A stretch of DNA of 64,000 nt. Origin: Candidatus Poribacteria bacterium. Lineage in GTDB: Bacteria; Poribacteria; WGA-4E; WGA-3G. A program made the translations under genes and the position numbers. The stretch's first letter is position 1, and every line of letters starts with the position of its first letter. Below are positions 1 through 9,376 of the stretch, in pieces. A model generated the notes under the pieces. The model was not told the DNA's origin. It searched no databases and saw only the letters and a program-made list of their open reading frames with translations. Where the stretch lies: positions 62,001 through 126,000 of the forward strand of contig JAJEAG010000014.1 of NCBI GenBank assembly GCA_022824265.1. Reading direction: 5' to 3'.

Positions 1-341
1 GCAGGTTTTTCAAGAAAGATTGCTTTGATGTCTGCTCGCAAGACATTTTGCATTACCTGAAAATGATGAGGACCACGCACACAGACTGCGACTATATCCA
101 ACTTTTCACTTTCAAGCATTTGTGTATCAGATTCGTAGTAATTGATGGAATTATCTGGGAATCCAGGTCCCCAAGTGCTTTTAAAGTCTGCTTGCCGTTC
201 TGGTGACATATCTGCTACAGCGACCAATTGGGTGGTGTCACATAGACGAATACCACCTGCATGGCAGTAGGGATAAGCATCATCTGGTGTTGAATATCTG
301 GAAGCGATGCTGCCTAAACCGATTATACCGACACGATACAT
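1..341 (-). CDS. Gfo/Idh/MocA family oxidoreductase, N-terminal part
   Basis: Partial gene: 113 codons are visible before it leaves the window at base 1. The protein starts MYRVGIIGLGSIASRY, a Rossmann NAD(P)-binding beta-alpha-beta with the glycine motif G-x-G-x-x-A. It ends at the window edge in FLEKP, the EKP motif that marks the catalytic-domain border in this family. These enzymes oxidise or reduce sugars, inositols and related compounds; the substrate cannot be read from this part. The ATG at 341 is preceded by AAGGAG at good spacing. A promoter-like pair lies at 375-403 and the gene is divergent from recJ. Confidence 0.88.
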   Translation of the reverse strand, partial: MYRVGIIGLGSIASRYSTPDDAYPYCHAGGIRLCDTTQLVAVADMSPERQADFKSTWGPGFPDNSINYYESDTQMLESEKLDIVAVCVRGPHHFQVMQNVLRADIKAIFLEKP

Positions 342-374
342 TAGTATTACTCCTTATTTCAATGATTGGCAAAA

Positions 375-403
375 AGCATAGCATATATATGTGAAATTGG
401 CAA
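375..403 (-). promoter_or_regulatory. Putative sigma-70 promoter for the oxidoreductase gene
   Basis: On the minus strand TTGCCA (398-403) and TATGCT (375-380) are separated by 17 bases, about 35 bases upstream of the ATG at 341. Confidence 0.5.
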
Positions 404-412
404 GGGAATAGT

Positions 413-424
413 AGGGTTAACCCT
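413..424. promoter_or_regulatory. Palindrome between divergent promoters
   Basis: AGGGTTAACCCT is a perfect 12-bp palindrome. It sits between the leftward promoter at 375-403 and the rightward promoter at 444-472. This is a usual place for an operator, but no cognate regulator is identified. Confidence 0.35.
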
Positions 425-443
425 GTTTACATTTTATAAGGTA

Positions 444-472
444 TTGACACATGAACAATTTCATGTTATATT
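444..472 (+). promoter_or_regulatory. Sigma-70 promoter of recJ-rel with palindromic spacer
   Basis: TTGACA (444-449) and TATATT (467-472) are 17 bases apart. The spacer contains ACATGAA (449-455) and its inverted copy TTCATGT (460-466) around a 4-base loop. It reads as a good promoter with a possible operator lying between its two boxes. Confidence 0.55.
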
Positions 473-559
473 TATATGAAAGTATGCGTTTGCAATATAA
501 ACTGACAAACATTATCCGTATGTATGTTACAAATTGCAAATTATAGAGATTTGGATATA

Positions 560-3118
560 ATGAATAACCTACCATCCAAGATATGGCAATATCAAGACCC
601 AGATATAGAATTGAGTCTTACCTTCGCGGCTGAACTCAATATCCCATCCCTAATTGCGCGTCTTATTGTAAATCGCGGCATAAAATCCGTTGATGAGGCG
701 AAAACTTATTTATATCCGACGTACGCTGACCTTCATTCTCCATTTAAAATGGCAGATATGGAGAAAGCAGTTGAACGCATTCAACAAGCAATAAGAATAG
801 GTGAGAAAATATGCATTTATGGGGATTATGATGCTGACGGTACAACATCTACAGCACTATTGGTAAATGCATTTCGTCATATTGATTATCCTGTAGAATA
901 CTACATTCCGCATCGCTATGATGAAGGTTATGGTCTCAATATGGATGCAATAAAAGAGATTGCATCCAATGGATGTACTTTGATGATCACTGTTGATTGT
1001 GGTATTACTTCCATCAATGAGGTTAAACTGGCAAATGACTTGAGTATGGATGTAATCCTTACCGATCACCATCAACCTCCAGAAACTGATCCGCCTCCTG
1101 CTTATGCTATCATTTCTCCTAAAGTTGCTGGGAATGAATATCCGTATCCTGAATTGGCAGGTGTAGGATTAGCATTCAAATTAGCACAGGGTTTGATTGA
1201 CGATAAGACATTTTTGACATCGCTGCTTGATCTCGTCGTGTTAGGTACAGTTGTAGACATTGCACCACTTACTGGTGAAAATCGAACGTTAAGCAGACTT
1301 GGTCTGGCAGAAATCAACAAAAAACAACGTATCGGCATACAGAAATTGTGTGAAGTGGCAGGTTACAATGGTAAGCCATTGATGGGACATACTTTATCAT
1401 TCGTTTTGGGACCTCGTTTAAATGCAGCTGGACGTATGGACACCGCAAAAATAGTTGTTGAACTCCTAACAACTGACTCATCTGATTTTGCAATGAAACT
1501 TGCACAGAATTTAGATGCATTTAATCAAGAACGAAAAGACATTGAGAATAAAATACAAGAAAAAGCGATAGAACTTCTCAACAAAGATGATAACTTTGAA
1601 CAAACTAAGGGATTGGTGGTAGCAAGTAGTTCTTGGGGTGAACACGCTAAAGGTATTGTTGGGATTGTTGCTTCACGTTTGAAGGAGCAGTTTTACCGTC
1701 CGGTTTTTGTGCTAACAATTGATGGTGACGAAGCATCAGGTTCGGGTAGAAGTATTGATGGAATGAATCTTGCTGATAGTTTAAACAGTTGTTCCAATCT
1801 TCTTATCAAACATGGCGGACATAAGGCTGCAGCAGGAGTCACGCTAAAGACTGAGAATCTCACTAAATTTAAGAACGCCTTCAATAAATTTGCTTGCGAA
1901 CACCTTACTGAAACTGACTTGATACCTAAACTTGACTTTGATTTTGAAACAAATTTATCATCCCTAACGTTAGAAACTTTAGAACAGTTCAAACTACTTG
2001 AACCTTATGGAATGTCAAATCCACCACCTTGTTTTGTTAGTAAAAATTTGACCATTAATACACCCCCGACTTTGATGGGAAAAGATCAGCAACACATATC
2101 AATGTCAATCGGTGATGGAACTACATCGCTACGCACAGTTGGATGGCGGAAAGCACAACACATTACAACATTTAAGCGGCAAAACATCTCGTTAGACATA
2201 GCGTTCTCACCAGCTATCAATGATTTTCAGGGTAGGAAATCAGTTCAGTTGACTCTTGAAGAATTTCGTGTAAATGACCGAGAACCAAATCTCTTTGTAT
2301 TTCCACCAATTGATACACCATCTATTGGTAAAGTTGTAGATTATCGTAATCAAAATAAAAAAGACATCCTTTTAGGTTTGCTCAACAAAAACAAAGGTTG
2401 TATAATATATGTACAGAACACTCAGAAGATAAACCAATTGCTAACAAGTGTAATTGCTGATAAAGTATCCCTTTTCGGTAGGCATGATGATACAACAACA
2501 CAAGCAGAGGAGATTGAGTTATTAAAGAAAGTTAAGAATGGTGAATACATAGGAATTGTTTCTTCCGACAAGTTTTCTGAGACTGCATTAGAATCTGTTC
2601 CAGTAATCAATCATGTTGTATTTTGCCACCTCTCGGTTCAATCAGATATATTTTTTACCCGATGTAAACCAATAGCTTATACACAAAATTCTACTTTAAT
2701 TCATCTTTTATACAACACAGAATCTGATGTGCAGCTGTTGCGAGAATGTATAGATAATATGTATCCTGATAGAGATTCACTCGCATTGTTTTACAAAAAA
2801 CTGAATGAAAACAAAAACAACAATTTTATAAATCTTGACAGATTAAATGATAGGCTTAAGGATTATTCCGTTGAAGAGATAGACACACGACTAACCATAT
2901 TTGAAGAATTAGGTTTTATCCAAAGAAAATCAGACAATGAAGGTCAACATATAAAGCTGATACAGCCCGAAAAACAAGATTTAAAAATGTCAAAAACCTA
3001 TCAGAGATGTGAATGGTTAAAACTGGAAAGTCAGGAGTTTATGAATTTTCAACTTGTAAGTAACAGCAAACAAATCTGGGAGCGCATAATAAATGAGTGT
3101 GGAATCCCTAATCAATAA
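560..3118 (+). CDS. recJ: Single-stranded-DNA-specific exonuclease RecJ
   Basis: RecJ is a 5'-to-3' single-strand DNA exonuclease of recombination and mismatch/base-excision repair. The DHH-family motifs are in order: DYDADGTTS (89-97), VDCG (near 145), DHH (169-171), GPRLNAAGR (284-292), and the DHHA1 signature GGHKAAAG (419-426). At 852 residues it is longer than the roughly 575 of proteobacterial RecJ and has a C-terminal extension with a winged-helix-like end, as in Firmicutes. An in-frame ATG at 524 would add 12 residues; the one at 560 is preferred because RecJ homology begins just after it (SKIWQY). Neither start has a strong ribosome site. The 3' end overlaps rel by 26 bases, suggesting coupled translation. 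Confidence 0.93.
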   Translation: MNNLPSKIWQYQDPDIELSLTFAAELNIPSLIARLIVNRGIKSVDEAKTYLYPTYADLHSPFKMADMEKAVERIQQAIRIGEKICIYGDYDADGTTSTALLVNAFRHIDYPVEYYIPHRYDEGYGLNMDAIKEIASNGCTLMITVDCGITSINEVKLANDLSMDVILTDHHQPPETDPPPAYAIISPKVAGNEYPYPELAGVGLAFKLAQGLIDDKTFLTSLLDLVVLGTVVDIAPLTGENRTLSRLGLAEINKKQRIGIQKLCEVAGYNGKPLMGHTLSFVLGPRLNAAGRMDTAKIVVELLTTDSSDFAMKLAQNLDAFNQERKDIENKIQEKAIELLNKDDNFEQTKGLVVASSSWGEHAKGIVGIVASRLKEQFYRPVFVLTIDGDEASGSGRSIDGMNLADSLNSCSNLLIKHGGHKAAAGVTLKTENLTKFKNAFNKFACEHLTETDLIPKLDFDFETNLSSLTLETLEQFKLLEPYGMSNPPPCFVSKNLTINTPPTLMGKDQQHISMSIGDGTTSLRTVGWRKAQHITTFKRQNISLDIAFSPAINDFQGRKSVQLTLEEFRVNDREPNLFVFPPIDTPSIGKVVDYRNQNKKDILLGLLNKNKGCIIYVQNTQKINQLLTSVIADKVSLFGRHDDTTTQAEEIELLKKVKNGEYIGIVSSDKFSETALESVPVINHVVFCHLSVQSDIFFTRCKPIAYTQNSTLIHLLYNTESDVQLLRECIDNMYPDRDSLALFYKKLNENKNNNFINLDRLNDRLKDYSVEEIDTRLTIFEELGFIQRKSDNEGQHIKLIQPEKQDLKMSKTYQRCEWLKLESQEFMNFQLVSNSKQIWERIINECGIPNQ

Positions 3119-5225
3119 AATTCAGAAGAATATTCCTGAGGAAGAAACCGATTTTGATTTTCTCAGAACCTGTTACAGTTTTGCTGAGAACGCACATAGG
3201 AAACAGCTGCGGAAATCCGGTGACCCCTATTTCATGCATTGTGTAAGGACAGCAGAAATACTTGCACAACTGCGTTTAGATATGGATACGATCTGTGCGG
3301 GGTTGATGCACGATGTATTAGAAGATACTGGAATTACACGCGATGAGATGCAGCAAAAGTTCGGTGATAACATCGCTTACTTAGTTGAAGGTGTGACAAA
3401 AATTGGGAGATATAAATTTAGCGGCGGTCATCGTAAACGACAAGCTGAAACATACAGAAAGTTGTTATTAGCCACCGCTGAAGATATGCGTGTCATCCTG
3501 ATTAAACTTGCAGACCGTTTACATAATATGGAGACTCTTGATTATTTATCCACTGAACAGCAACAACGGATATCCAAAGAAACTCTGGAAATTTACGCTC
3601 CTATCGCTCACCGACTTGGTATATGGTCAATGATGAGTCGTTTAGAAGACTTGTCCTTCAAATACCTCTTTCCTGAAGCATATAGAGAAATCGCTGACCT
3701 ACTCAACGAAAAACTTGAAGAACGACAAGCATACTGCAAAAAAATGGAAGCTATCATACAGGCTGAGTTTAAAAAGCATGGTATCAGAGCAGTCGTTAGA
3801 GGTAGAACCAAACATATTTATAGTATCTACCAGAAAATGCATCAGAAAGGAACTCCATTCAAAGATATATGTGATTTAGTTGGACTACGTGTGCTTGTTG
3901 AAGATGATTGGAGTTGCTACAATGCACTTGGGGTATTACATCTACGATGGAGTTATCTACCTGACCGTGTACGCGATTGGATTGGACAACCAAAAAAGAA
4001 TGGATATCAATCTCTCCATACTACTATTTTAGATGACGGTAAACCGATTGAGATTCAGATTAGAAGCAATGAGATGCATCAGGTTGCCGAAAACGGTATT
4101 GCAGCACATTGGAGCTATAAGGAAGGCATTCCAACAACTAAAGAAGCACTATCCATCTATGCAAATTACAAAGAGATGCTTAACGACATTCAGGATACAC
4201 CTGATGTTCCAGGTAGATTCATTGAATCTATGAAATTGGAACTATTTCAGGATGAAGTCTACGTATTTACCCCGAAAGGTGATATACATGCCCTACCTGT
4301 AGGTTCAACTGCGATTGACTTTGCATACAAAATCCATACCGACATTGGTAATACATGTTGTGGTGCAGAAGTTAACAATGCTCTTACACCTATACGAGAA
4401 CCCCTCCAGAACGGTGACCGTGTGCGTATTTTAACCAACCCTAAAAGCACACCAAGTAGAGGATGGTTGCGTATAGTGAAAACTGCCAACGCACGGAGCA
4501 AAATACGACACTGGTTCCGGGATAAAGACAGAGCGGATGCACTTGAACTGGGTAAAACATTCCTCAAGGCAGAACTACAGCTTTCCTATTTGAATGCAAG
4601 CGATTATTTGAAATCACCGAAACTTCTTGATATAGCTAAACAACTCGGTCTTGACAGTGTTGACGAACTTTTTATTAGAATTGGGAATGGGAACGAATCT
4701 GCTACACAGATCGTAAACCGATTGAAACCAGAAAAAGTCAAAGTTGAGGAGGAAAAGCCAAAACCTGAACGCACAGATTCTGCAATACAACTTGAAAATG
4801 GAATTGACTTAGGTATAGTGCGGGTTATGAAATGTTGTAATCCTATACCTGGCGATGACATTGTGGGATATTTGACACGGGGACGTGGTGTTTCTGTACA
4901 TAGAACTGGTTGTGTACGATTACTTGATGAACCGGAAAGATTCGTTTCATTGAATATGGTTGCAGAAGAAAGTGTTATCTATCCTGCACAAATATTTGTT
5001 GAATGCCATGACAAACCTGGGATGCTTGGGGAAATAACAACTGCAATCGCAAAATTCCAAGTCAATATTCGAGAGGGAAATTTCAAGGCTTCAACAGTTA
5101 CAAGAATTGACGATACTGCTGCTGATTATTTCACATTGGATGTGACGGGGATAGAACAATTGAGAGAAGTAATGGAGGCTATCAGAGAATTGAAAGGGGT
5201 TGAGAGAGTCGTCCGAAAAATGTAA
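3093..5225 (+). CDS. rel: Bifunctional (p)ppGpp synthetase/hydrolase, RelA/SpoT family
   Basis: Makes and degrades the stringent-response alarmone (p)ppGpp. The 710 residues show the full long-RSH layout. The HD hydrolase domain has H49, HD at 73-74 in LMHDVLEDT and a later D141 in LADRLHN, so it looks active. The synthetase domain follows, with the RTKHIYSIYQKM substrate loop and GYQSLHTT. Then come a TGS domain (VYVFTPKGD), a Cys-rich region (MKCCNPIPGD, HRTGC) and a C-terminal ACT domain (CHDKPGMLGEITTAI). As the only long RSH seen here it is probably the bifunctional Rel. It overlaps recJ and ends 3 bases from the convergent rpmB. Confidence 0.95.
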   Translation: MSVESLINKIQKNIPEEETDFDFLRTCYSFAENAHRKQLRKSGDPYFMHCVRTAEILAQLRLDMDTICAGLMHDVLEDTGITRDEMQQKFGDNIAYLVEGVTKIGRYKFSGGHRKRQAETYRKLLLATAEDMRVILIKLADRLHNMETLDYLSTEQQQRISKETLEIYAPIAHRLGIWSMMSRLEDLSFKYLFPEAYREIADLLNEKLEERQAYCKKMEAIIQAEFKKHGIRAVVRGRTKHIYSIYQKMHQKGTPFKDICDLVGLRVLVEDDWSCYNALGVLHLRWSYLPDRVRDWIGQPKKNGYQSLHTTILDDGKPIEIQIRSNEMHQVAENGIAAHWSYKEGIPTTKEALSIYANYKEMLNDIQDTPDVPGRFIESMKLELFQDEVYVFTPKGDIHALPVGSTAIDFAYKIHTDIGNTCCGAEVNNALTPIREPLQNGDRVRILTNPKSTPSRGWLRIVKTANARSKIRHWFRDKDRADALELGKTFLKAELQLSYLNASDYLKSPKLLDIAKQLGLDSVDELFIRIGNGNESATQIVNRLKPEKVKVEEEKPKPERTDSAIQLENGIDLGIVRVMKCCNPIPGDDIVGYLTRGRGVSVHRTGCVRLLDEPERFVSLNMVAEESVIYPAQIFVECHDKPGMLGEITTAIAKFQVNIREGNFKASTVTRIDDTAADYFTLDVTGIEQLREVMEAIRELKGVERVVRKM

Positions 5226-5228
5226 GTT

Positions 5229-5441
5229 TTACACCACGGACGACATACCTGAAATGACTTTATTAACTTTTCCGCTACGGATACACGATGTGCAAACACG
5301 AATTCGTCTTGGACCTTCTTCTGTCATTGCTCTAACACGTTGAAGATTTGGTAGCCAACGACGTTTTGTATGACGGAATGATGGACTTATTTGATTACCT
5401 GTTCTCGGTTTCTTACCACATAGGGTACACATACGAGCCAT
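5229..5441 (-). CDS. rpmB: 50S ribosomal protein L28
   Basis: Short basic protein (70 residues from MARMCTLCGKK) with the L28 core RHTKRRWLPNLQRV and RRIRVCTSC. The ATG at 5441 has GAGGAGG just upstream; an in-frame GTG nine bases earlier would sit almost on that site and is rejected. Two CxxC pairs (C5/C8 and the pair in VCTSC) mark the zinc-binding 'C+' form of L28, which suggests that zinc limitation could involve a C- paralogue elsewhere. It converges on rel. Confidence 0.95.
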   Translation of the reverse strand: MARMCTLCGKKPRTGNQISPSFRHTKRRWLPNLQRVRAMTEEGPRRIRVCTSCIRSGKVNKVISGMSSVV

Positions 5442-5517
5442 AATTAACACCTCCTCAAATACGAATAGATTTGGATGTTCAGTCTTAACTTATTATTTAA
5501 ATAATACTACATTTGGA

Positions 5518-6564
5518 ATGCAAATGCAAATATTTCTATCTAATTACCGTTTCCTTTGTTTAGTTGTCGGATTAGTAGTATTGATTGGTTGTGGAGCAGG
5601 TGACGAACTTGACGATAAAGACCCTTCACAACCTGTTATGCCAGGGTCCGACCAATCTGGTACAGTGTCAGGTACGCTTATAGATTCTATTTCAAATAAA
5701 CCAATTCCTGATGCCGTAGTTACCTTATTGGATATGGAATACACAACAGGAGCGGATGGAACTTACACTTTTACCAATGTTCCGTATGCAGAATCACATA
5801 CAATTACTGTTGAAGACCCGCGATATGAAAATTATTCTAATACATTTTTACTAAACAAAGACGAAGTGATCGTTAATGTATCTTTGTCCCCACTTACCGG
5901 GACCGTTTCAGGTTCCGTTACTGATGCAAATACGAATAAACCAATTCCTGGTGCTGTGGTAAGTCTATTAGGGACTGAAGTCAAAACAGAAGTGGATGGT
6001 ATCTTCACATTCTTAGATATACCTTATGTTGAAGAACATGAACTCACAGTTGAAGATTCTTTGTATCAAACCTATACAGATACTTTCACACTTGATAAAG
6101 AAAGGTTGGTTTTAAATATAGAAATAATACCGCTTAATGATTCTGAGGAAGAACTCAACTCGCTTCTTGAGAACTTTTCTGATCTTATTGAGTCATTAGA
6201 TTTTGAGAACCTACCTGCAATTCAATCACTCTTTTCTGAAACCTATGCTGCATCAAACGATCCCGTTACATTACTCGGTATTCTATCAGGAGACGTACCC
6301 CTAAACTATGATGAAATACTCCCAACATTTACAAATGTATTTGAGACTTATTCCTGGTTACAGTTCGCCTTTAAGGATAGAAATTGGGACATCACACATG
6401 CCAGAAAAGCATCAATTGAGTTACTACTGGATGTAGACTCAGAAAGGGTAGATGACAAAGCCTTGAGACAAATTGAAGCAAAGTGTATTTTTGAATTTCG
6501 TCGTGAAGAAACCGACTGGAAAATTGTCTACTGGCAGCTGTTGCATTTAGACATCCGTTTGTAA
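5518..6564 (+). CDS. Lipoprotein with two carboxypeptidase-regulatory-like domains
   Basis: The N-terminus is a lipoprotein signal peptide with lipobox LIGC (Cys at residue 25), so the product should be membrane-anchored and face the periplasm. Two similar beta-sandwich domains follow at about 48-115 and 118-190, each starting GTVSG and containing NKPIP-x-AVV-LL. This is the CarboxypepD_reg/CNA-B-like pattern. An acidic linker then leads to a C-terminal domain of about 150 residues that ends like an NTF2-type domain (FRREETDWKIVYWQL). The function is unknown. A second ATG six bases on is an alternative start. The 3' end overlaps convergent ksgA by 18 bases. Confidence 0.75.
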   Translation: MQMQIFLSNYRFLCLVVGLVVLIGCGAGDELDDKDPSQPVMPGSDQSGTVSGTLIDSISNKPIPDAVVTLLDMEYTTGADGTYTFTNVPYAESHTITVEDPRYENYSNTFLLNKDEVIVNVSLSPLTGTVSGSVTDANTNKPIPGAVVSLLGTEVKTEVDGIFTFLDIPYVEEHELTVEDSLYQTYTDTFTLDKERLVLNIEIIPLNDSEEELNSLLENFSDLIESLDFENLPAIQSLFSETYAASNDPVTLLGILSGDVPLNYDEILPTFTNVFETYSWLQFAFKDRNWDITHARKASIELLLDVDSERVDDKALRQIEAKCIFEFRREETDWKIVYWQLLHLDIRL

Positions 6565-7407
6565 TAGGTTTGCTAAGGCAGCAAATTCTTCAATATCTAA
6601 AGTTTCTGCACGTCTTTGTGGTGCAATATTCAATTCACTGAGTGCATCAGAAAGTATATCTGATGATGCAAATCTACTTAACGAATTTTTTAGCATTTTC
6701 CGCCTACCCCGAAACGCTTCCTTAACAACTCTGAAAAAGTGGTCTTCATCGTTTACTTCAACCTTTGGATGATCTCGTATCGTTAACTTCAGTATAGCGG
6801 AATCAACTTTTGGAGATGGATAAAAGTTCTCTGGAGATAGTCTCGCTATTAGACTTGAATCCGCATAGTAAGATATACCTATTGTCAATGCTCCGTATTC
6901 CTTCCCACCAGGTTCAGCCACAATACGTTCCGCTACCTCCCACTGCATCATTAATATACATTGACTAAGTTGACCACTGCATTTTAGTAGTTTCCACAAT
7001 ATTGGAGTTGTAATACCGTAAGGAAGATTCGCAATTACCTTTGGAGTTGTCCCGTGCGGAATGAGAGAAGAGAATTCCAATTCAAGAATATCAGCATGAA
7101 GAATCTCTATATTATCATTATTACCAAAAATGTTTTCCAACTCTTTATATAAAATTTGATCCACTTCCACGGCTATGGTTGTGTTAGCATGTTCAGCAAG
7201 TGCATCTGTAAGGCAACCGAGACCAGCACCGATTTCAATGACTGTATCACTTTTTGTTACTTCTCCTGCTTCAACAATCAAATTCAATACATCAGGATTG
7301 ACGAGGAAGTGTTGACCTAACTGTTTTTTGGGATGTATGCGGTTTTCTCTAAGGAATGTTTTTGCTTGTTGCAGAAGTGTCATTCGTTCACGGCTTATAT
7401 TGTTCAT
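6547..7407 (-). CDS. rsmA: 16S rRNA (adenine1518/1519-N6)-dimethyltransferase
   Basis: KsgA/RsmA dimethylates the two adjacent adenines in the 3'-terminal hairpin of 16S rRNA during late 30S assembly. In 286 residues it shows the entry motif KKQLGQHFLV, the SAM site VIEIGAGLG (56-64), EVD at 81-83, HADIL, and the catalytic NLPY (127-130), followed by MMQWEVAERI and FYPSPKVDSAIL. All are standard for the family. It is the last gene of a leftward cluster after coaBC (83-base gap). Confidence 0.95.
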   Translation of the reverse strand: MNNISRERMTLLQQAKTFLRENRIHPKKQLGQHFLVNPDVLNLIVEAGEVTKSDTVIEIGAGLGCLTDALAEHANTTIAVEVDQILYKELENIFGNNDNIEILHADILELEFSSLIPHGTTPKVIANLPYGITTPILWKLLKCSGQLSQCILMMQWEVAERIVAEPGGKEYGALTIGISYYADSSLIARLSPENFYPSPKVDSAILKLTIRDHPKVEVNDEDHFFRVVKEAFRGRRKMLKNSLSRFASSDILSDALSELNIAPQRRAETLDIEEFAALANLLQTDV

Positions 7408-7490
7408 ATAACTCTACATAGGATGACAAACTATCAAACAGATACCCGTAGGTGAATTGGATCGGCTATATACTGTGTTTTAGGTAGGTA

Positions 7491-8690
7491 CTATTTCTTG
7501 ATTAACTTCACAACCTGGTCGAAGATTGCATTTGCTACTTCATACTTGGATAAGAGAGGGAGTTGCTGACAATTTCCGGCTTTATCTAATATTGTAACAA
7601 TATTTGTATCTTCCGAAAATCCAGCACCTTCAGCAAGTAGGTCATTTGCAACTATTAGGTCACAGTTTTTCCGAATTAGTTTCTCTTTAGCGTTTTCAAG
7701 CACATCGTTTGTTTCTGCAGCGAAACAAACAGTTATCTGATCCGTTTTTGTTTCACCAAGTATTTGTGCTGTGTCCGGGGTCTTTTCTAAAGCGAGTGTC
7801 AACTTATCTTTTTGCTTCTTGATTTTATGATGTGTATATTCAGCAGGGCGAAAATCGGTTGGTGCAGCAGCCATCACAGCGATGTCGGTATCCTTGAACT
7901 TACCTAATACCATCTCATGCATTTCCTGTGTTGTGTCAACATGATATATATCAATACCTTGTGGGGAAGGAACAGATGTATGACCACTGATTAAATGGAC
8001 AGTGGCTCCTCTACGTGCAGCTGCTTCTGCAATCGCATAACCCATCTTCCCGCTTGAACCGTTTGTAATGAACCTGACTGGATCAATGTATTCTCGTGTT
8101 GCTCCTGCAGTAACGAGTATCCGTTTTCCTTGCAAGTCTTGGTTATTTGAAAGGATCTGTCTGGTGCGTTGAAGGATAGTCTCAACCGGACTCAACCGAC
8201 CTATACCTTCATATCCACATGCCAGATCACCACTTGCAGGTTCAACGAATCCAATTCCAGCCTTACTGAGTTTTGCTATATTCTGTTGAACAAAAGGGTT
8301 TTTATACATGTGTCCATTCATCGCGGGTGCTACGAGAATGGGACAATGAACGGAAACTGCGACTGTAGAAAGTGCGTCATCGGCAATACCGTTTGCTATC
8401 TTTCCAAGTATGTTAGCGGTGGCAGGAACAATGCTTAGAAGGTCGGCTTGATCAGCCAAATCAATATGTGGAGGTTTCCAATGTCCTCCTGTCTCAAACA
8501 GGTCAAGAAGCACGGGATTCCGTGATAGGACTTGAAATTGCAACGGATTAATCAACCGAGTGGCGTTTTTTGTCATAATGACATGAACAGACACACCTAA
8601 TTTAACAAGTTGGCTAACATAATCCAAAGATTTATGTATGGCAATTCCGCCAGTAACACCTAATAGAATGGTTCGGTTCTTGAGTTCCAT
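7491..8690 (-). CDS. coaBC: Bifunctional phosphopantothenoylcysteine decarboxylase/phosphopantothenate-cysteine ligase
   Basis: Carries out two consecutive steps of coenzyme A synthesis. The N-terminal CoaC flavoprotein domain has GVTGGIAIHK, the active-site His75 in PPHIDL, PAMNGHM (122-128) and the redox Cys158 in ACGYEGIGRL. The C-terminal CoaB domain has VTAGATREYIDPVRFITN with SSGKMG. The length of 399 is normal. It lies 20 bases after gmk. In many bacteria rpoZ sits between these two genes; here there is no room for it. Confidence 0.95.
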   Translation of the reverse strand: MELKNRTILLGVTGGIAIHKSLDYVSQLVKLGVSVHVIMTKNATRLINPLQFQVLSRNPVLLDLFETGGHWKPPHIDLADQADLLSIVPATANILGKIANGIADDALSTVAVSVHCPILVAPAMNGHMYKNPFVQQNIAKLSKAGIGFVEPASGDLACGYEGIGRLSPVETILQRTRQILSNNQDLQGKRILVTAGATREYIDPVRFITNGSSGKMGYAIAEAAARRGATVHLISGHTSVPSPQGIDIYHVDTTQEMHEMVLGKFKDTDIAVMAAAPTDFRPAEYTHHKIKKQKDKLTLALEKTPDTAQILGETKTDQITVCFAAETNDVLENAKEKLIRKNCDLIVANDLLAEGAGFSEDTNIVTILDKAGNCQQLPLLSKYEVANAIFDQVVKLIKK

Positions 8691-8710
8691 TGTATAAAAG
8701 TAAAACCCTA

Positions 8711-9358
8711 TTAATTGTGGATACCAAAGGATTTCACAAAAGCTGGAGTCAGCTCAGGATTGATACGGGCGCGTTCCGCAGTGATTATTGACAGAATCTG
8801 ATGAGCAGCTTTCTTATGTTGATTTTGTGGATTGATGACACAGTAATCGTAATGTTTTATCTGTTTCAATTCTGTTTTAGCGATTTCTAATCTATTTGTG
8901 AGTTCTATCTCTGACTCGGTTTTTCTGCTGCGTAATCTTTTTTCTAATATTGCGAACGATGCTGGAATCAAGAAAATCAATATGCATCTGGCGGGAGTAA
9001 GGTCTTGCTTTTTTATCTGTAACGCACCATTCACCTCAATTTCCAAAATAGTGTCTTTGCCTTCTTGTTGCGATGTATCGATTTCAGATTTAAGAGTCCC
9101 ATAGTAATTATCACGGTATTTTGCCCATTCTAAGAATACATTCCCATCAATCTGATCCTCAAATTGCGTGTGTGTCATAAAATGGTAGTTTTTCCCATCT
9201 ACTTCACCAGGACGCGGTGTGCGTGTAGTTGCTGATATTGAGAGTCGCAGCGTTTCATCTAACTTACACAATGTTTTTACAACAGTGCTTTTTCCACATC
9301 CGGATGGACCGGATATGACAACGACTAAATTGTGGTTATTGAACGGAGTGGAAACCAT
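8711..9358 (-). CDS. gmk: Guanylate kinase
   Basis: Phosphorylates GMP to GDP with ATP. The P-loop GPSGCGKST lies at 17-25, followed by the GMP-binding SISATTRTPRPGE and the conserved FLEWAKYRDNYYGT. The 215-residue length fits. It is 18 bases downstream of the ferredoxin gene and 20 bases upstream of coaBC, so it probably shares their transcript. Confidence 0.95.
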   Translation of the reverse strand: MVSTPFNNHNLVVVISGPSGCGKSTVVKTLCKLDETLRLSISATTRTPRPGEVDGKNYHFMTHTQFEDQIDGNVFLEWAKYRDNYYGTLKSEIDTSQQEGKDTILEIEVNGALQIKKQDLTPARCILIFLIPASFAILEKRLRSRKTESEIELTNRLEIAKTELKQIKHYDYCVINPQNQHKKAAHQILSIITAERARINPELTPAFVKSFGIHN

Positions 9359-9376
9359 TTTTGTAAAGAATATAAA

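Noticed and set aside
203-394. 63-codon rightward frame at the left edge
   Set aside because: Antisense to the Gfo/Idh/MocA gene, which has a clear Rossmann motif and ribosome site.
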